Of a stretch of 64,000 nt of DNA, positions 24,015 through 33,010 are shown piece after piece; position 1 is the stretch's first letter; each line of letters begins with the position of its first letter. The translations under genes were made by a program, and so were the position numbers. The notes under the pieces were generated by a model. The model worked only from the letters and a program-made list of their open reading frames with translations. It ran no database searches and was not told the origin of the DNA. The DNA is from an uncultured Sulfolobales archaeon (GTDB taxonomy: Archaea > Thermoproteota > Thermoprotei_A > Sulfolobales > Desulfurococcaceae): NCBI GenBank assembly GCA_938045475.1, contig CALIML010000008.1:62001-126000 (forward strand), written 5' to 3'.

Positions 24015-25940
24015 ATGGCTAGAGTGAACTTCATGTTCGTAATACACTTTCACCAGCCAGTGGGGCAGATAGAGAGGGTTTTTGAAAGGATCTTCGAGAA
24101 CAGCTATAGAATTCTTTTAGAAACCCTAAGTAGGTATAGGGACATTAAAGTATCCATCCACATTAGTGGGCCTCTACTGCTTACAATAGCTGAGAAACAC
24201 CCTGATTGGCTTAGCCAAGTAGCAAAGCTAGCTCAACACGGCTCAGTCGAACTACTCGGGGGAAGCCTTGGAGAGGCCGTTCTACCAATCATACCGCGCG
24301 AAGACATGTATTCGCAAGTCAGGGAGTACTTGGAGTTATTTGAAAAACTATTCGGCTTGAAGCCGAAGGGCTTCTGGCTCCCGGAGAGGGTTTGGGAGCC
24401 CAGTATTGTTGAAGCACTAGTCGATAACGGCGTTGAGTACGTGCTACTAGATGACTCAACGCTCCATAGAAGCGGCTACGGTAGGAGCGAGTCCATGTAC
24501 GCGTGGACTACTGAGAACTCCGGCAGGAAGCTTAAAGTGCTATTCATAGACACTGAACTGAGGTATATATTGCCGTGGAGGCACCCTGATGAAGTGATCT
24601 CATACATGATCTCTAGGGGGGATGAAGTAGGCGACAAGTACTTGCTGTGGGGAAGTGATGCAGAGAAGTTTGGCGAGTGGAGGGATCCTCTATGGGCTAA
24701 GTGGTGGCTCAGCGAGTTCTTCAATAGGCTTAGGGAGAAGAGACATGAAGTAGCCTGCATGCATCCACGCGAGTACTTAGAGAACTACGGCGTTAGAGGG
24801 CTAGTATACCTGGCTCCCGGAAGCTATGATAAAATGCTTGAGTGGAGCAACGGCTTCTTCAGGAACTTCCTAGTCAAGTACCCTGAAAGCAATAACATGC
24901 ATAAGAAAATGCTTAGAGTGAGGGAAAAGCTTGTGAAGGCAGGCGTTGGGCGGGAGGCGTGGCGGCACTACTACATGGCTCAATGCAATGACCCGTACTG
25001 GCACGGGCTCTTCGGGGGAATATACTTGATTCACTTAAGGCAGGCCGTCTACGAGAACTACATTAAGTCTGAGGCAATAGCTGAAGAAGCTATGGATTAC
25101 TATAGTGAGAAGAGCGTGCGCGTCGAGAGAACGGACTTCGACTACGATGGATTCATGGAGGTATTGATTGAGAGCAGAGAGCTAAACGCCTACATAAAGC
25201 CCAGTGATGGAGGCACATTATTTGAGCTAGATTATAAGGAGAAGGGTTTTGAGCACAACTACTTAAACGCTATGACTAGACGCCACGAGCCATACCTTGA
25301 TGGAACAGGCTACAGGCCCGACTGGTATAGGAGGACTTCGTTCAGAGAACACATATGGGCTCCTCACACTACTCCAGTTGACTGGGTTCAAAACACTCCG
25401 TTCATAGACTTAAGCGATCTAGCTTTAGGAGCATATAAAGTTACTTCAGCAACAAGTGAAGGAGTTATCTTAAGGAGAATAGGCTGCTTCTACCCGCCTG
25501 GAGGCCGCCCTACTGAAGTACTTGTTGAAAAGAAATATGTTGTCAGCGGATCAACTTTAACAATTGCATACTGCTTGAAGAACGCGGGCAGCGGCGTTAT
25601 TGAAGGCCTGCTGGGCCTAGAGCTTACCTTAGCGCCAAAGCTCCCCCTAGATGGAGATGCAGTAATCAAGTATAGCGTGGATGGAGTTGAGAAAAACATT
25701 AATGAGTGGCATAGCGGTGAAGCAAGCAGAGTGGCTCTAGCTAGCCCTGCAGCAAGAGCGCTGACTATTGAAGTAAGCTCTAGGACAAGCATTTGGATAG
25801 CTCCACTAGTCATGCCTGCTAGAACGGAGAAAGGTATTGTAGAGAACTTCGAGGGGCTTGGAGTAATGCCTGTGTACAGCATTTACTTAAAGCCAGGCGG
25901 CGAATTCAGCCAATTAATTAAGCTTACAGTAGAACACTAG
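24015..25940 (+). CDS. GH57 4-alpha-glucanotransferase / alpha-amylase (cytosolic)
   Basis: 641 residues, no signal peptide. GH57 barrel from residue 3: FMFVIHFHQPVGQ (motif 1), ELLGGSLGEAVLP (motif 2), GFWLPERVWEPS (motif 3, nucleophile Glu at ~124) and LLWGSDAEKFGEW (motif 4, acid Asp at ~215). Positions and overall length match Thermococcus litoralis 4-alpha-glucanotransferase (Glu123/Asp214, 659 residues), including the C-terminal beta-sandwich (~390-641). It would disproportionate maltodextrins. Its stop overlaps the GT5 start by 1 base, so the two are coupled. Confidence 0.9.
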   Translation: MARVNFMFVIHFHQPVGQIERVFERIFENSYRILLETLSRYRDIKVSIHISGPLLLTIAEKHPDWLSQVAKLAQHGSVELLGGSLGEAVLPIIPREDMYSQVREYLELFEKLFGLKPKGFWLPERVWEPSIVEALVDNGVEYVLLDDSTLHRSGYGRSESMYAWTTENSGRKLKVLFIDTELRYILPWRHPDEVISYMISRGDEVGDKYLLWGSDAEKFGEWRDPLWAKWWLSEFFNRLREKRHEVACMHPREYLENYGVRGLVYLAPGSYDKMLEWSNGFFRNFLVKYPESNNMHKKMLRVREKLVKAGVGREAWRHYYMAQCNDPYWHGLFGGIYLIHLRQAVYENYIKSEAIAEEAMDYYSEKSVRVERTDFDYDGFMEVLIESRELNAYIKPSDGGTLFELDYKEKGFEHNYLNAMTRRHEPYLDGTGYRPDWYRRTSFREHIWAPHTTPVDWVQNTPFIDLSDLALGAYKVTSATSEGVILRRIGCFYPPGGRPTEVLVEKKYVVSGSTLTIAYCLKNAGSGVIEGLLGLELTLAPKLPLDGDAVIKYSVDGVEKNINEWHSGEASRVALASPAARALTIEVSSRTSIWIAPLVMPARTEKGIVENFEGLGVMPVYSIYLKPGGEFSQLIKLTVEH

Positions 25941-27688
25941 TGAGGTGCTTTAAAGTGCTCTCCACCAGCAACACACAGCCCATCGCCGGGTCAAAAGCAG
26001 TTGGTGGAGCACAAAGCTCCATCAGGCTCGCCTGGATTCTGTCTTTTGAGTCAAAGTATGTGAGGAAGTACGGTGGATTAGGGGAGGTTCCTCCAAGCAT
26101 TGCTAGAGAGCTCAATAAAGTGGGCATTAAGGCTATTGTCATAACTCCAGGCCACGGTAGGACGGGGGAGCTTGAATCAATGGGTTTAGCTAAGCTAGTT
26201 ACATCAATTAAAGTGAGGGGGGTTGAAGTAAGAGTTCACAGCTGTGAAGAAATCCATCCACCGCACGTAGTGATCTCGGGAGGAGCCCTCGATGAGCCAA
26301 CTATATATACTCCAAACATGTGGAATAAAGTGTACCTATATGCCTTTGGAGTACTGGAGTACGCTAAACACTCCATTAAGGCGGGCAGTATTCCAAGCGT
26401 AATTCACTGCAATGACTGGCACAGCGTCCTACCTCTCATAGCCTTAAGGCACTTGTTCAACTCTCTAGATCTCTATCCAGCAGTAGTCTACCACATACAT
26501 CTATTATCTAGGGAGAGCATATCGCTGGAGAATCTTGAGGAAATACTATTACCGCATGAGAGAATTCTAAAGATCAACTATATGGGCAACGTAATTGAGG
26601 TAAGGCTGGAGGACTTAGTGAACTTAAGCCACGGGTACATCGAGAGGTTTGCTGCACTAGCGGCTGACTACATAGTGTCTGTTAGCAAGAGCTTTGCATT
26701 CCATGTGGAGGGAGCTATCGGAGTGGACTTATCGTATAAAGTAGGGTATGTGTATAACGCCACTGACTGGAGCTATGCAGAGCTAGTTAATGAAGTATCT
26801 AAGTCTTATCCCGAGTTAAGGCATAAAATCACAGGAGATCTAGGTAGTGATAAGAGGGTTTTCAGGGAATTCCTAGAGCTTAAGGCCATTGAGCTTTTGG
26901 GAGAGGATGAACCAATTATACCTAGCCCCGAGGTTTCAACGATCTTAGCCAATTACTCCACATACCCATTTAAACCGGGGGGAAGAGCGAGCTCATTTAA
27001 AGCTGTTGGACCGCTGGCACTAATGACTGGAAGGCTTGTTGAGCAAAAGGGCTATGACTTAGTCGTACGTAGCCTAGAGGACGTAGTGTATCGTGTACCG
27101 GATATAAGGCTGCTCCTAATGCCAATACCTAGCAATGGGTGGAGAGGGCTTAAGCCACTTATTGAAGCATCAATGCTCTTCCCAGATAACCTCAGGGTAA
27201 TACCAGGCTATACGCGTGCTTTATACAAGTTAGCGTACTTAGCTAGCGACGTCTTCATTGCTCCAAGCAGGTTTGAGCCATTTGGAATAGTTGCGCTGGA
27301 AGCCATGGCTTCCGGGACTCCCGTAGTTGCAAGTAGGACTGGTGGATTAGCTGAAGTAGTAGTGGACATAAGGGAGTCTGGCGTAAGTGGTGCAGGAGTG
27401 CTCATAGCTCCAAACTCTGTTTCAGAACTGGCATCTGCTTTAAGCGACATGGCTTTATTCATGGAGAGCTATCACTACAGGCCGGGCACTAGTCAGTGGC
27501 GGAGAGTAGTTGAAGGTATAAGCGATGATTCATTAAGGAACTTAGTTTTAGGGAACCCTAATGCCCCACTTGAAGTTAGAGCTAGTTGCTTAAGGAGGGC
27601 AAGCGAGTTCACTTGGGATAAAACAGCTGCTTCAATGATTAAAGTATATGAGGAGGCTATCGAGAGAGCTAGAGCTTACAGCAGCTAG
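25940..27688 (+). CDS. glgA: Glycogen/starch synthase, GT5 family
   Basis: 582 residues, GTG start overlapping the previous stop. The donor-loop motif KYGGLGEVPPSIARELNK (bacterial KxGGLADV) is at ~46-63; HCNDWHSVLPL is the GT5 acceptor/donor stretch; the C-terminal Rossmann domain has MTGRLVEQKGYDL and the E-x7-E motif in SRFEPFGIVALEAMASGTPV. The enzyme extends alpha-1,4-glucan from ADP- or UDP-glucose. It is longer than bacterial GlgA (~480) owing to an insert of ~80 residues before MTGRLVEQ, as in archaeal forms. Confidence 0.9.
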   Translation: MRCFKVLSTSNTQPIAGSKAVGGAQSSIRLAWILSFESKYVRKYGGLGEVPPSIARELNKVGIKAIVITPGHGRTGELESMGLAKLVTSIKVRGVEVRVHSCEEIHPPHVVISGGALDEPTIYTPNMWNKVYLYAFGVLEYAKHSIKAGSIPSVIHCNDWHSVLPLIALRHLFNSLDLYPAVVYHIHLLSRESISLENLEEILLPHERILKINYMGNVIEVRLEDLVNLSHGYIERFAALAADYIVSVSKSFAFHVEGAIGVDLSYKVGYVYNATDWSYAELVNEVSKSYPELRHKITGDLGSDKRVFREFLELKAIELLGEDEPIIPSPEVSTILANYSTYPFKPGGRASSFKAVGPLALMTGRLVEQKGYDLVVRSLEDVVYRVPDIRLLLMPIPSNGWRGLKPLIEASMLFPDNLRVIPGYTRALYKLAYLASDVFIAPSRFEPFGIVALEAMASGTPVVASRTGGLAEVVVDIRESGVSGAGVLIAPNSVSELASALSDMALFMESYHYRPGTSQWRRVVEGISDDSLRNLVLGNPNAPLEVRASCLRRASEFTWDKTAASMIKVYEEAIERARAYSS

Positions 27689-28587
27689 CCCTTGACTGCT
27701 CCATACCTCATTGCTTCACCAATGTATCTTTGTGCAACAGCGTAGAGAGTTATTATGGGTAACGCAAACAGTATTGCTTGAGCAGCGAAGTCACTCCAAT
27801 TTATTTGCTGACCGGGGCCTACGGCTGTTTCATAAATGTACTTAGCTAAAGTATTTACCTTAAGGAAGCTCGCTATGAGGAACTCCCCCCATGCAGCCAT
27901 GAATGCGAACATAGCTATGATTATCATTGCTGACTTCGATGCCGGCAACACTACTTTAAAGACTATTTGACTCCAGCTGGCTCCATCAATGAACGAGGCT
28001 TCGTCGAGTTCCTTCGGCAGTGCATCAAAGTAGCTTTTCAACAGCCAGGTTTGGAATGGAACTTGGTTAGCAGTATATATTAGTGGTAGTATGAAGGGGT
28101 TGCCGAGAGTCAGTATCCCCATGCTGTGCAGCCTAGCTAGGAATACGAAGAGGGCTATTATTGCCGCTACTCCAAAGCCTCCACCGACTTGACTCATAAC
28201 TAAGTAGGCGAACAGCATTGTATCCCTCCCCCAGAACCTAAACCTGGAGAACCCGTATGCTGTTGGAGTAATTACTAGCAGTGATGTAATTATTGTTAAA
28301 ATGGAGACCAATGCGCTTACTTGGAGAGAGCTGTAGAAAGCCTGGTCAGTGATAGCAGTAACGTAATGCTCCATGGATAGCCCATACTTGTATATGTCCT
28401 CAAATCCTCTAGCTATGACGTTCCCCCTGAGCACTGAAGTAATTGCAACGAATAGCACTGGGTAGAGGAGAGCGGACGCTATTAGTGCTCCGAGAACTGT
28501 TGCAAATATCCTCAATCCATACCTTGACGCAAGGAATGAAGCGGCCTCCTTGAATATGGATAGGGATGATTTCACAGCGCGCCTCAC
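27685..28587 (-). CDS. malG: Maltodextrin ABC transporter permease, MalG type
   Basis: 300 residues with six predicted membrane helices. The binding-protein-dependent transport signature (EAA loop) is ELDEASFIDGASWSQIVFKV followed by VLPASKSAMI. The N-terminus (residues 1-40) precedes helix 1 (IFATVLGALIASALLYPVLF). It forms the channel with the MalF-type permease encoded directly upstream, overlapping it by 4 bp. Its end meets the GT5 gene end tail-to-tail (4-bp overlap at 27685-27688). Substrate inferred from the surrounding glucan genes. Confidence 0.93.
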   Translation of the reverse strand: MRRAVKSSLSIFKEAASFLASRYGLRIFATVLGALIASALLYPVLFVAITSVLRGNVIARGFEDIYKYGLSMEHYVTAITDQAFYSSLQVSALVSILTIITSLLVITPTAYGFSRFRFWGRDTMLFAYLVMSQVGGGFGVAAIIALFVFLARLHSMGILTLGNPFILPLIYTANQVPFQTWLLKSYFDALPKELDEASFIDGASWSQIVFKVVLPASKSAMIIIAMFAFMAAWGEFLIASFLKVNTLAKYIYETAVGPGQQINWSDFAAQAILFALPIITLYAVAQRYIGEAMRYGAVKG

Positions 28588-30068
28588 CTCCTGCTTTTAG
28601 CGAACTTAAGCCACAGCGCTATGTAGATCATCAATATCAAGATCACTATAATGTAGGCTGCAGCTGCATAACCATAGTCCTTGTCTCTATAGGCTCTATT
28701 GTACCCGAAGAGCACCATCATTTCATTCACATTGCCAACTCTACTGCCTACCCATGGTATGGAGATTGTTTGAGTGGGGCCTCCTCCATTTATTAGCAGT
28801 GGAACCATGAATGCCTGCAGCGATGCTCCAGTAGTAAGTATTGCTGCAAAAATAACTGGCCCAGCTATTTGCGGAAACACTACTTTCCTCAACCTAAACC
28901 AAGCGCCTGCTCCATCAATGTAGGAAGCTTCAATTAAGTCCTTAGATACTCCGGCTAAAGCACCCATAGTTACAGTCATAACGAATGGATATGCCAGCCA
29001 CGCTTCAAACAAGTTGTATATAAGGAATGAGTGCCACTCATAGTTATTGTAGTCAAATCCAGTAATTACGGACAAAGGCCCTCTCCCTGGGAGGAACATT
29101 ATTTTCCACGAGGAGCCTGCGAGCAGTATAGGTATAGCCCACGGTATTAGCAGCATAGTTCTCCAAATCCTTCGCCCATAGATCGTTGGGGAAGAGTAAA
29201 GCATGGCTAAAAGAACTCCGAGGAGGACTTTTAGTGGAACGCTTGTAACAGTGAAAGTAATGGTCTTAGCTATGGAGTTTATGAACCTTGGATCGCGAAG
29301 CAATTCATTGAAGTTCCTTAACCCAACGAACTTCATTTGAAGTCTATTGAGCTCTGCATCAAACTTTCCTATGATTCTACTTATAAATTCGTCGAAGCTT
29401 AGTGCAGCATACTCTACGGATTCCCTAATTCCTTTAACCATGGCTAACGCCTGATCTACGTCGAGCACTAAAGCATCGACTTCAGCGCCACTGATCGTTT
29501 CTCCAACAATTATTCTAAACGCCATTTCCTCCAGCTTACCGGATATGCGCTCCCCAACGAATCCAACTACTTGAGAGATGTTGCCTTCTAAAGCTGGATC
29601 AATTATGTACTCCTTAGTTGGGTATCCAATTGACGTACAGTTAAATGCTTTAATAATCCCTCTAGGCGCAGTTCTCAGGTAGGCTAGTGAGGAACTCATA
29701 TTGTTCTTAAGTTCTATTAGTTCTTGGGGATTTAACTGCCCGAAAGCACTTAAGGAATTCCTTAACTCAATGAGGGATTCCTCAACTGAGTCTAGGTAGG
29801 CATGTAATTGTCTTAAGGAATCGAGTGCTAAGCTACGTAAGTCCTCTCTGCTGCCTACAATTAATGCACACTTCTTAGCATTCTCTAAGTCAGTTACTTT
29901 AGATGGATCTGGAGCTATGTTCAATTCATTGGCGTCCGTAAAGGCTATGCCCATTGAGTAAGCTATAGGCCATATGGAGAAGAACAAGTATAGCGCAAGG
30001 CTTGGAGCTATGAGCAGTAGGGCCACCCTCCTTGGGTAAAGAGCTCTACGCTCACTCAATACACTCAC
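28584..30068 (-). CDS. malF: Maltodextrin ABC transporter permease, MalF type with large extracellular insert
   Basis: 494 residues. Helix 1 (~15-38, VALLLIAPSLALYLFFSIWP) is followed by ~210 polar residues (45-255) before the remaining helices. The EAA loop is KDLIEASYIDGAGAWFRLRK. The long loop is mostly helical (LDSLRQLHAYLDSVEESLIE, IRESVEYAALSFDEFISRI) with two cysteines; E. coli MalF also has a large loop here that contacts the binding protein, but the sequence differs. Coupled with malG by overlap. The first gene (binding protein) ends 54 bp upstream. Confidence 0.92.
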   Translation of the reverse strand: MSVLSERRALYPRRVALLLIAPSLALYLFFSIWPIAYSMGIAFTDANELNIAPDPSKVTDLENAKKCALIVGSREDLRSLALDSLRQLHAYLDSVEESLIELRNSLSAFGQLNPQELIELKNNMSSSLAYLRTAPRGIIKAFNCTSIGYPTKEYIIDPALEGNISQVVGFVGERISGKLEEMAFRIIVGETISGAEVDALVLDVDQALAMVKGIRESVEYAALSFDEFISRIIGKFDAELNRLQMKFVGLRNFNELLRDPRFINSIAKTITFTVTSVPLKVLLGVLLAMLYSSPTIYGRRIWRTMLLIPWAIPILLAGSSWKIMFLPGRGPLSVITGFDYNNYEWHSFLIYNLFEAWLAYPFVMTVTMGALAGVSKDLIEASYIDGAGAWFRLRKVVFPQIAGPVIFAAILTTGASLQAFMVPLLINGGGPTQTISIPWVGSRVGNVNEMMVLFGYNRAYRDKDYGYAAAAYIIVILILMIYIALWLKFAKSRR

Positions 30069-30122
30069 CGTGGAGCATGTTTAAAAATAAGTGTTGATTC
30101 AGCTAAAAAGCATCTACTTACT

Positions 30123-31679
30123 TCACTCTCCATAAGTTCTCTTAATTGTGTCAACTATGATTGAGTAAGCTTCATCTAGCTTAGGGCCAATGCTTTCTAC
30201 AGCAATGCTTACTGCTTCATCAATGCTCATTCCCTGCACTCTAGCATTAGTGTACTCAGTAATGATGGCGCTCAAGTAATCCCCTACTTGCCAGACAGCA
30301 CTCATCCTCTTATCCTTCGGCATAGGCACGCTGTTGAATACTGCTTGAGCAAAACCGTAGACTATCGGATAGTCAGTTATCTTAGTTAGCAACGCTGTTT
30401 TAACTGGTATGAAGCCAGCTTGACTAACTAAAGTCATTAATACATCGTCGCTTAACGTAAACCAAATAATGAAGAGCAGGGTAGCGTACATCCTCTCAGG
30501 CTGTTCTTCACCAAGTAGTGAGAGCTGGGTCATCCAAAACAGCTTTATGCCTGAGAATGGCTTCGGCGCATGTGTATCGTTTAGCTTAGGTATTGGGATT
30601 ACAGCTATTTTCTCCTCTCCAAGCACGCTCTTTATCCTAGGGATATTCCATGGGCCAGTTATTATCATTGGCGCCCTACCATCAATGAATATAGTTAGTT
30701 GATTCTCGTGTCCTAGGTCTCTGTAGTCAAGGTATGGCAGTATGTTTCTTACAAAGAACTCTATGCCATTCTTTGTTTCAGTATTATTTACACCAATTCT
30801 GAGAGCGTAGTCGTCGAAGTAGTAGCCGTTAAATAAGGATACCCATGGGTATACGTGGTACGCATCTATTTGGTAGGCTAAGCCGTATCTATCCTCTGAA
30901 GGATTGTGGAAGCTTCTCATTATAGTAAGCATCTCGCTGAGAGTCCTCGGGGGGTTTGGCACAAGATCCTTGTTTATCACTAAAGCTATTGCTTCAGCAG
31001 CCCATGGCAGTCCATATATCTTCAACTTGTATGTAGCGGCTGAGACAGCTGAACTCATGTAATTCCTTGTGATGTCCTCAATAGTCTCTCTTGGAAGAAT
31101 GTCGTCTAGTGCAACTATGTAGCCTTTATCAGCATACATCCCCGTCCAGTCATGAGCCCACGTGAATACATCTGGCCCCGTGCCCACCTTCCTAACAATG
31201 TTTGAAGCATCTACAGCAGCCTTCAACCGATCCTGGCCTGCGTAGTTAGTGTACTCCACCTTTATGCATGGATACTCCTCACTGAACTTATTGACGAGGC
31301 CCTCAATTATTGACGCTTCAAAACTCATCATTGCTGTACCGAGGTATATAGTGACAGTACTTGCTTCTCCAACACTGCATTTATCGATGAATTCCTTGAA
31401 TTCCTCAGGAACCCTTACGTCTATACCACCAATGTTTGCCAACGCTATTCCAGGTGGGAGTGTTGTAGCAGGAGGAGTCGTAGCGGGAGTAGTTGCGGGA
31501 GGTGTAGTAGTCCATTCCGGGGTAGTTGTGGGAGTAGTTGTAGGGGAAGTAGTTGGAGTAGTTGTGGCTGGGACTGCAGGCTTCAGTAATTGTGGTATGA
31601 TGTACGCTCCTGCTACTGCTGCTACAACTATTATTAAGGCTATTGCTACGCCCTGAATCTTGGTTAAAGCTTTATTCAA
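30123..31679 (-). CDS. malE: Maltodextrin-binding protein, membrane-anchored, pilin-like signal
   Basis: About 518 residues. A short basic start (NKALTKIQG) precedes a hydrophobic helix (VAIALIIVVAAVAGAYIIP), the class III prepilin-like signal known for crenarchaeal sugar-binding proteins. A Thr/Pro linker (~30-80) leads to a bacterial-type extracellular solute-binding fold (VTIYLGTAMMSFEASIIEGL, GPDVFTWAHDWTGMYADKGY, YGLPWAAEAIALVINKDLVP). I chose TTG 31679 since GGAGGTG sits 6 nt upstream; an ATG at 31694 overlaps that ribosome site. It feeds the MalF/MalG channel. Confidence 0.93.
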   Translation of the reverse strand: MNKALTKIQGVAIALIIVVAAVAGAYIIPQLLKPAVPATTTPTTSPTTTPTTTPEWTTTPPATTPATTPPATTLPPGIALANIGGIDVRVPEEFKEFIDKCSVGEASTVTIYLGTAMMSFEASIIEGLVNKFSEEYPCIKVEYTNYAGQDRLKAAVDASNIVRKVGTGPDVFTWAHDWTGMYADKGYIVALDDILPRETIEDITRNYMSSAVSAATYKLKIYGLPWAAEAIALVINKDLVPNPPRTLSEMLTIMRSFHNPSEDRYGLAYQIDAYHVYPWVSLFNGYYFDDYALRIGVNNTETKNGIEFFVRNILPYLDYRDLGHENQLTIFIDGRAPMIITGPWNIPRIKSVLGEEKIAVIPIPKLNDTHAPKPFSGIKLFWMTQLSLLGEEQPERMYATLLFIIWFTLSDDVLMTLVSQAGFIPVKTALLTKITDYPIVYGFAQAVFNSVPMPKDKRMSAVWQVGDYLSAIITEYTNARVQGMSIDEAVSIAVESIGPKLDEAYSIIVDTIKRTYGE

Positions 31680-31766
31680 AACATACACCTCCATTCCTTA
31701 ACAACCTATGCATATAGTACGTAGTGGTATTTAGTAATATATACCTTAGATATGGTTGCCGGCAAC

Positions 31767-32942
31767 TTAAATTATTAGCTTTCCGTTAACTGCATTGAAT
31801 ACAAGGGCCTTCCTTAAGTCTACTTCTATATAGACTTCCTCACCCATAATGTACTTTCCTCCAGGCGGTTGACGTACCTTAAGAGTCTCCCCGCCGAGCT
31901 TTAGAGTCACAATGCTTTCAGAACCCAGTGGTTCCACTACTTCTACTACTGCTTTACTTACCTCAATGGATTCAGATGGCTTAGCTTTAAGTATGGATAC
32001 GTACTCAGATCTTATCCCTAAGTAGAGCTTGTTTTCCACTGCCTCCTTCAATATAGCGCTAGCTATACCCGGGTCTATGGGTATCCTTAACTCGGGGCAT
32101 TCCATGAAGAAGCTTGTTTTCACTCTCCCACTTCCAGCTATTCCACCAGACTTTGCTTCCGGCACAGTGTATTCCACTGATTCTCCTTCAATTATGCTGC
32201 AGGGGATGAGGTTCATTGGAGGAGCGCCTATGAAAGTAGCTACAAATACGTTTGACGGCCTGTAGTACAGTTCATCCGGAGTTCCTATTTGCATGACTTT
32301 GCCGCGCTCCATGACTGCTATTCTGTCAGCCATACTCATTGCTTCAACTTGGTCGTGAGTGACGTAGATCGTTGTTATGCCGAGGGCCCTCTGCATCTTC
32401 TTCAATTCAACTCTCATTGAAAGCCTTAGCTTAGCGTCGAGGTTGCTCAAAGGCTCATCCAATAGCCATACCCTAGGCCTCCTAACCAGGGCTCTAGCTA
32501 GTGCAACTCTCTGCTGCTGACCACCGCTGAGCTGTGATGGATATCTGTCAAGCAAGTGCTCTATTCCAAGGAGCTTGGATAATTCTAAAACCATGCTCCT
32601 CACTTCACTAATAGCGAGCTTCAACTGCTTCCTCCTAGCCATCAGTGGGAAGGCTATGTTGTCGTAGACAGTCATGTGTGGGTATAGAGCGTAGTTCTGA
32701 AAGACCATTGCTACGTCTCTATCTCTTGGGTGAACGTAGTTAACTAACCTGTCATCAATGTAGATCTCCCCTTCATCAGGGGTCTCTAAGCCTGCTATAA
32801 GCCTTAGAGTAGTAGTCTTCCCAGAGCCTGATGGACCTAGGAAAGCATAGAACTCCCCATCGTTGACCGTCAAGCTCACGTGATCTACTGCCGTAGTTTT
32901 CCCAAACCTCTTTACAACATCTACAAGCGATACTTTAGCCAC
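31767..32942 (-). CDS. malK: Sugar ABC transporter ATPase, MalK/MsmX type
   Basis: 391 residues. Walker A GPSGSGKTTTLR, Q-loop VFQNYALYPHMTV, signature LSGGQQQRVALARAL, Walker B RVWLLDEPLSNLDAKLR and H-loop YVTHDQVEAM are all intact. The C-terminal ~150 residues form the OB/TOBE domain typical of carbohydrate importers (FIGAPPMNLI, YLGIRSEYVSIL). It powers the MalEFG system encoded next. The order malK-malE-malF-malG on one strand, with 87- and 54-bp spacers, indicates one operon, possibly with an internal promoter before malE. Confidence 0.95.
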   Translation of the reverse strand: MAKVSLVDVVKRFGKTTAVDHVSLTVNDGEFYAFLGPSGSGKTTTLRLIAGLETPDEGEIYIDDRLVNYVHPRDRDVAMVFQNYALYPHMTVYDNIAFPLMARRKQLKLAISEVRSMVLELSKLLGIEHLLDRYPSQLSGGQQQRVALARALVRRPRVWLLDEPLSNLDAKLRLSMRVELKKMQRALGITTIYVTHDQVEAMSMADRIAVMERGKVMQIGTPDELYYRPSNVFVATFIGAPPMNLIPCSIIEGESVEYTVPEAKSGGIAGSGRVKTSFFMECPELRIPIDPGIASAILKEAVENKLYLGIRSEYVSILKAKPSESIEVSKAVVEVVEPLGSESIVTLKLGGETLKVRQPPGGKYIMGEEVYIEVDLRKALVFNAVNGKLII

Positions 32943-33010
32943 TCAGCTTCCCCGAGGTGTGTGTATTTATGTAGAAATATGTGGAAAAAAGATATTTATT
33001 CTTCTATTCT

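Noticed and set aside
31249-31656. Gly/Val-rich plus-strand frame
   Set aside because: It is the shadow of the Thr/Pro linker of the maltodextrin-binding protein.
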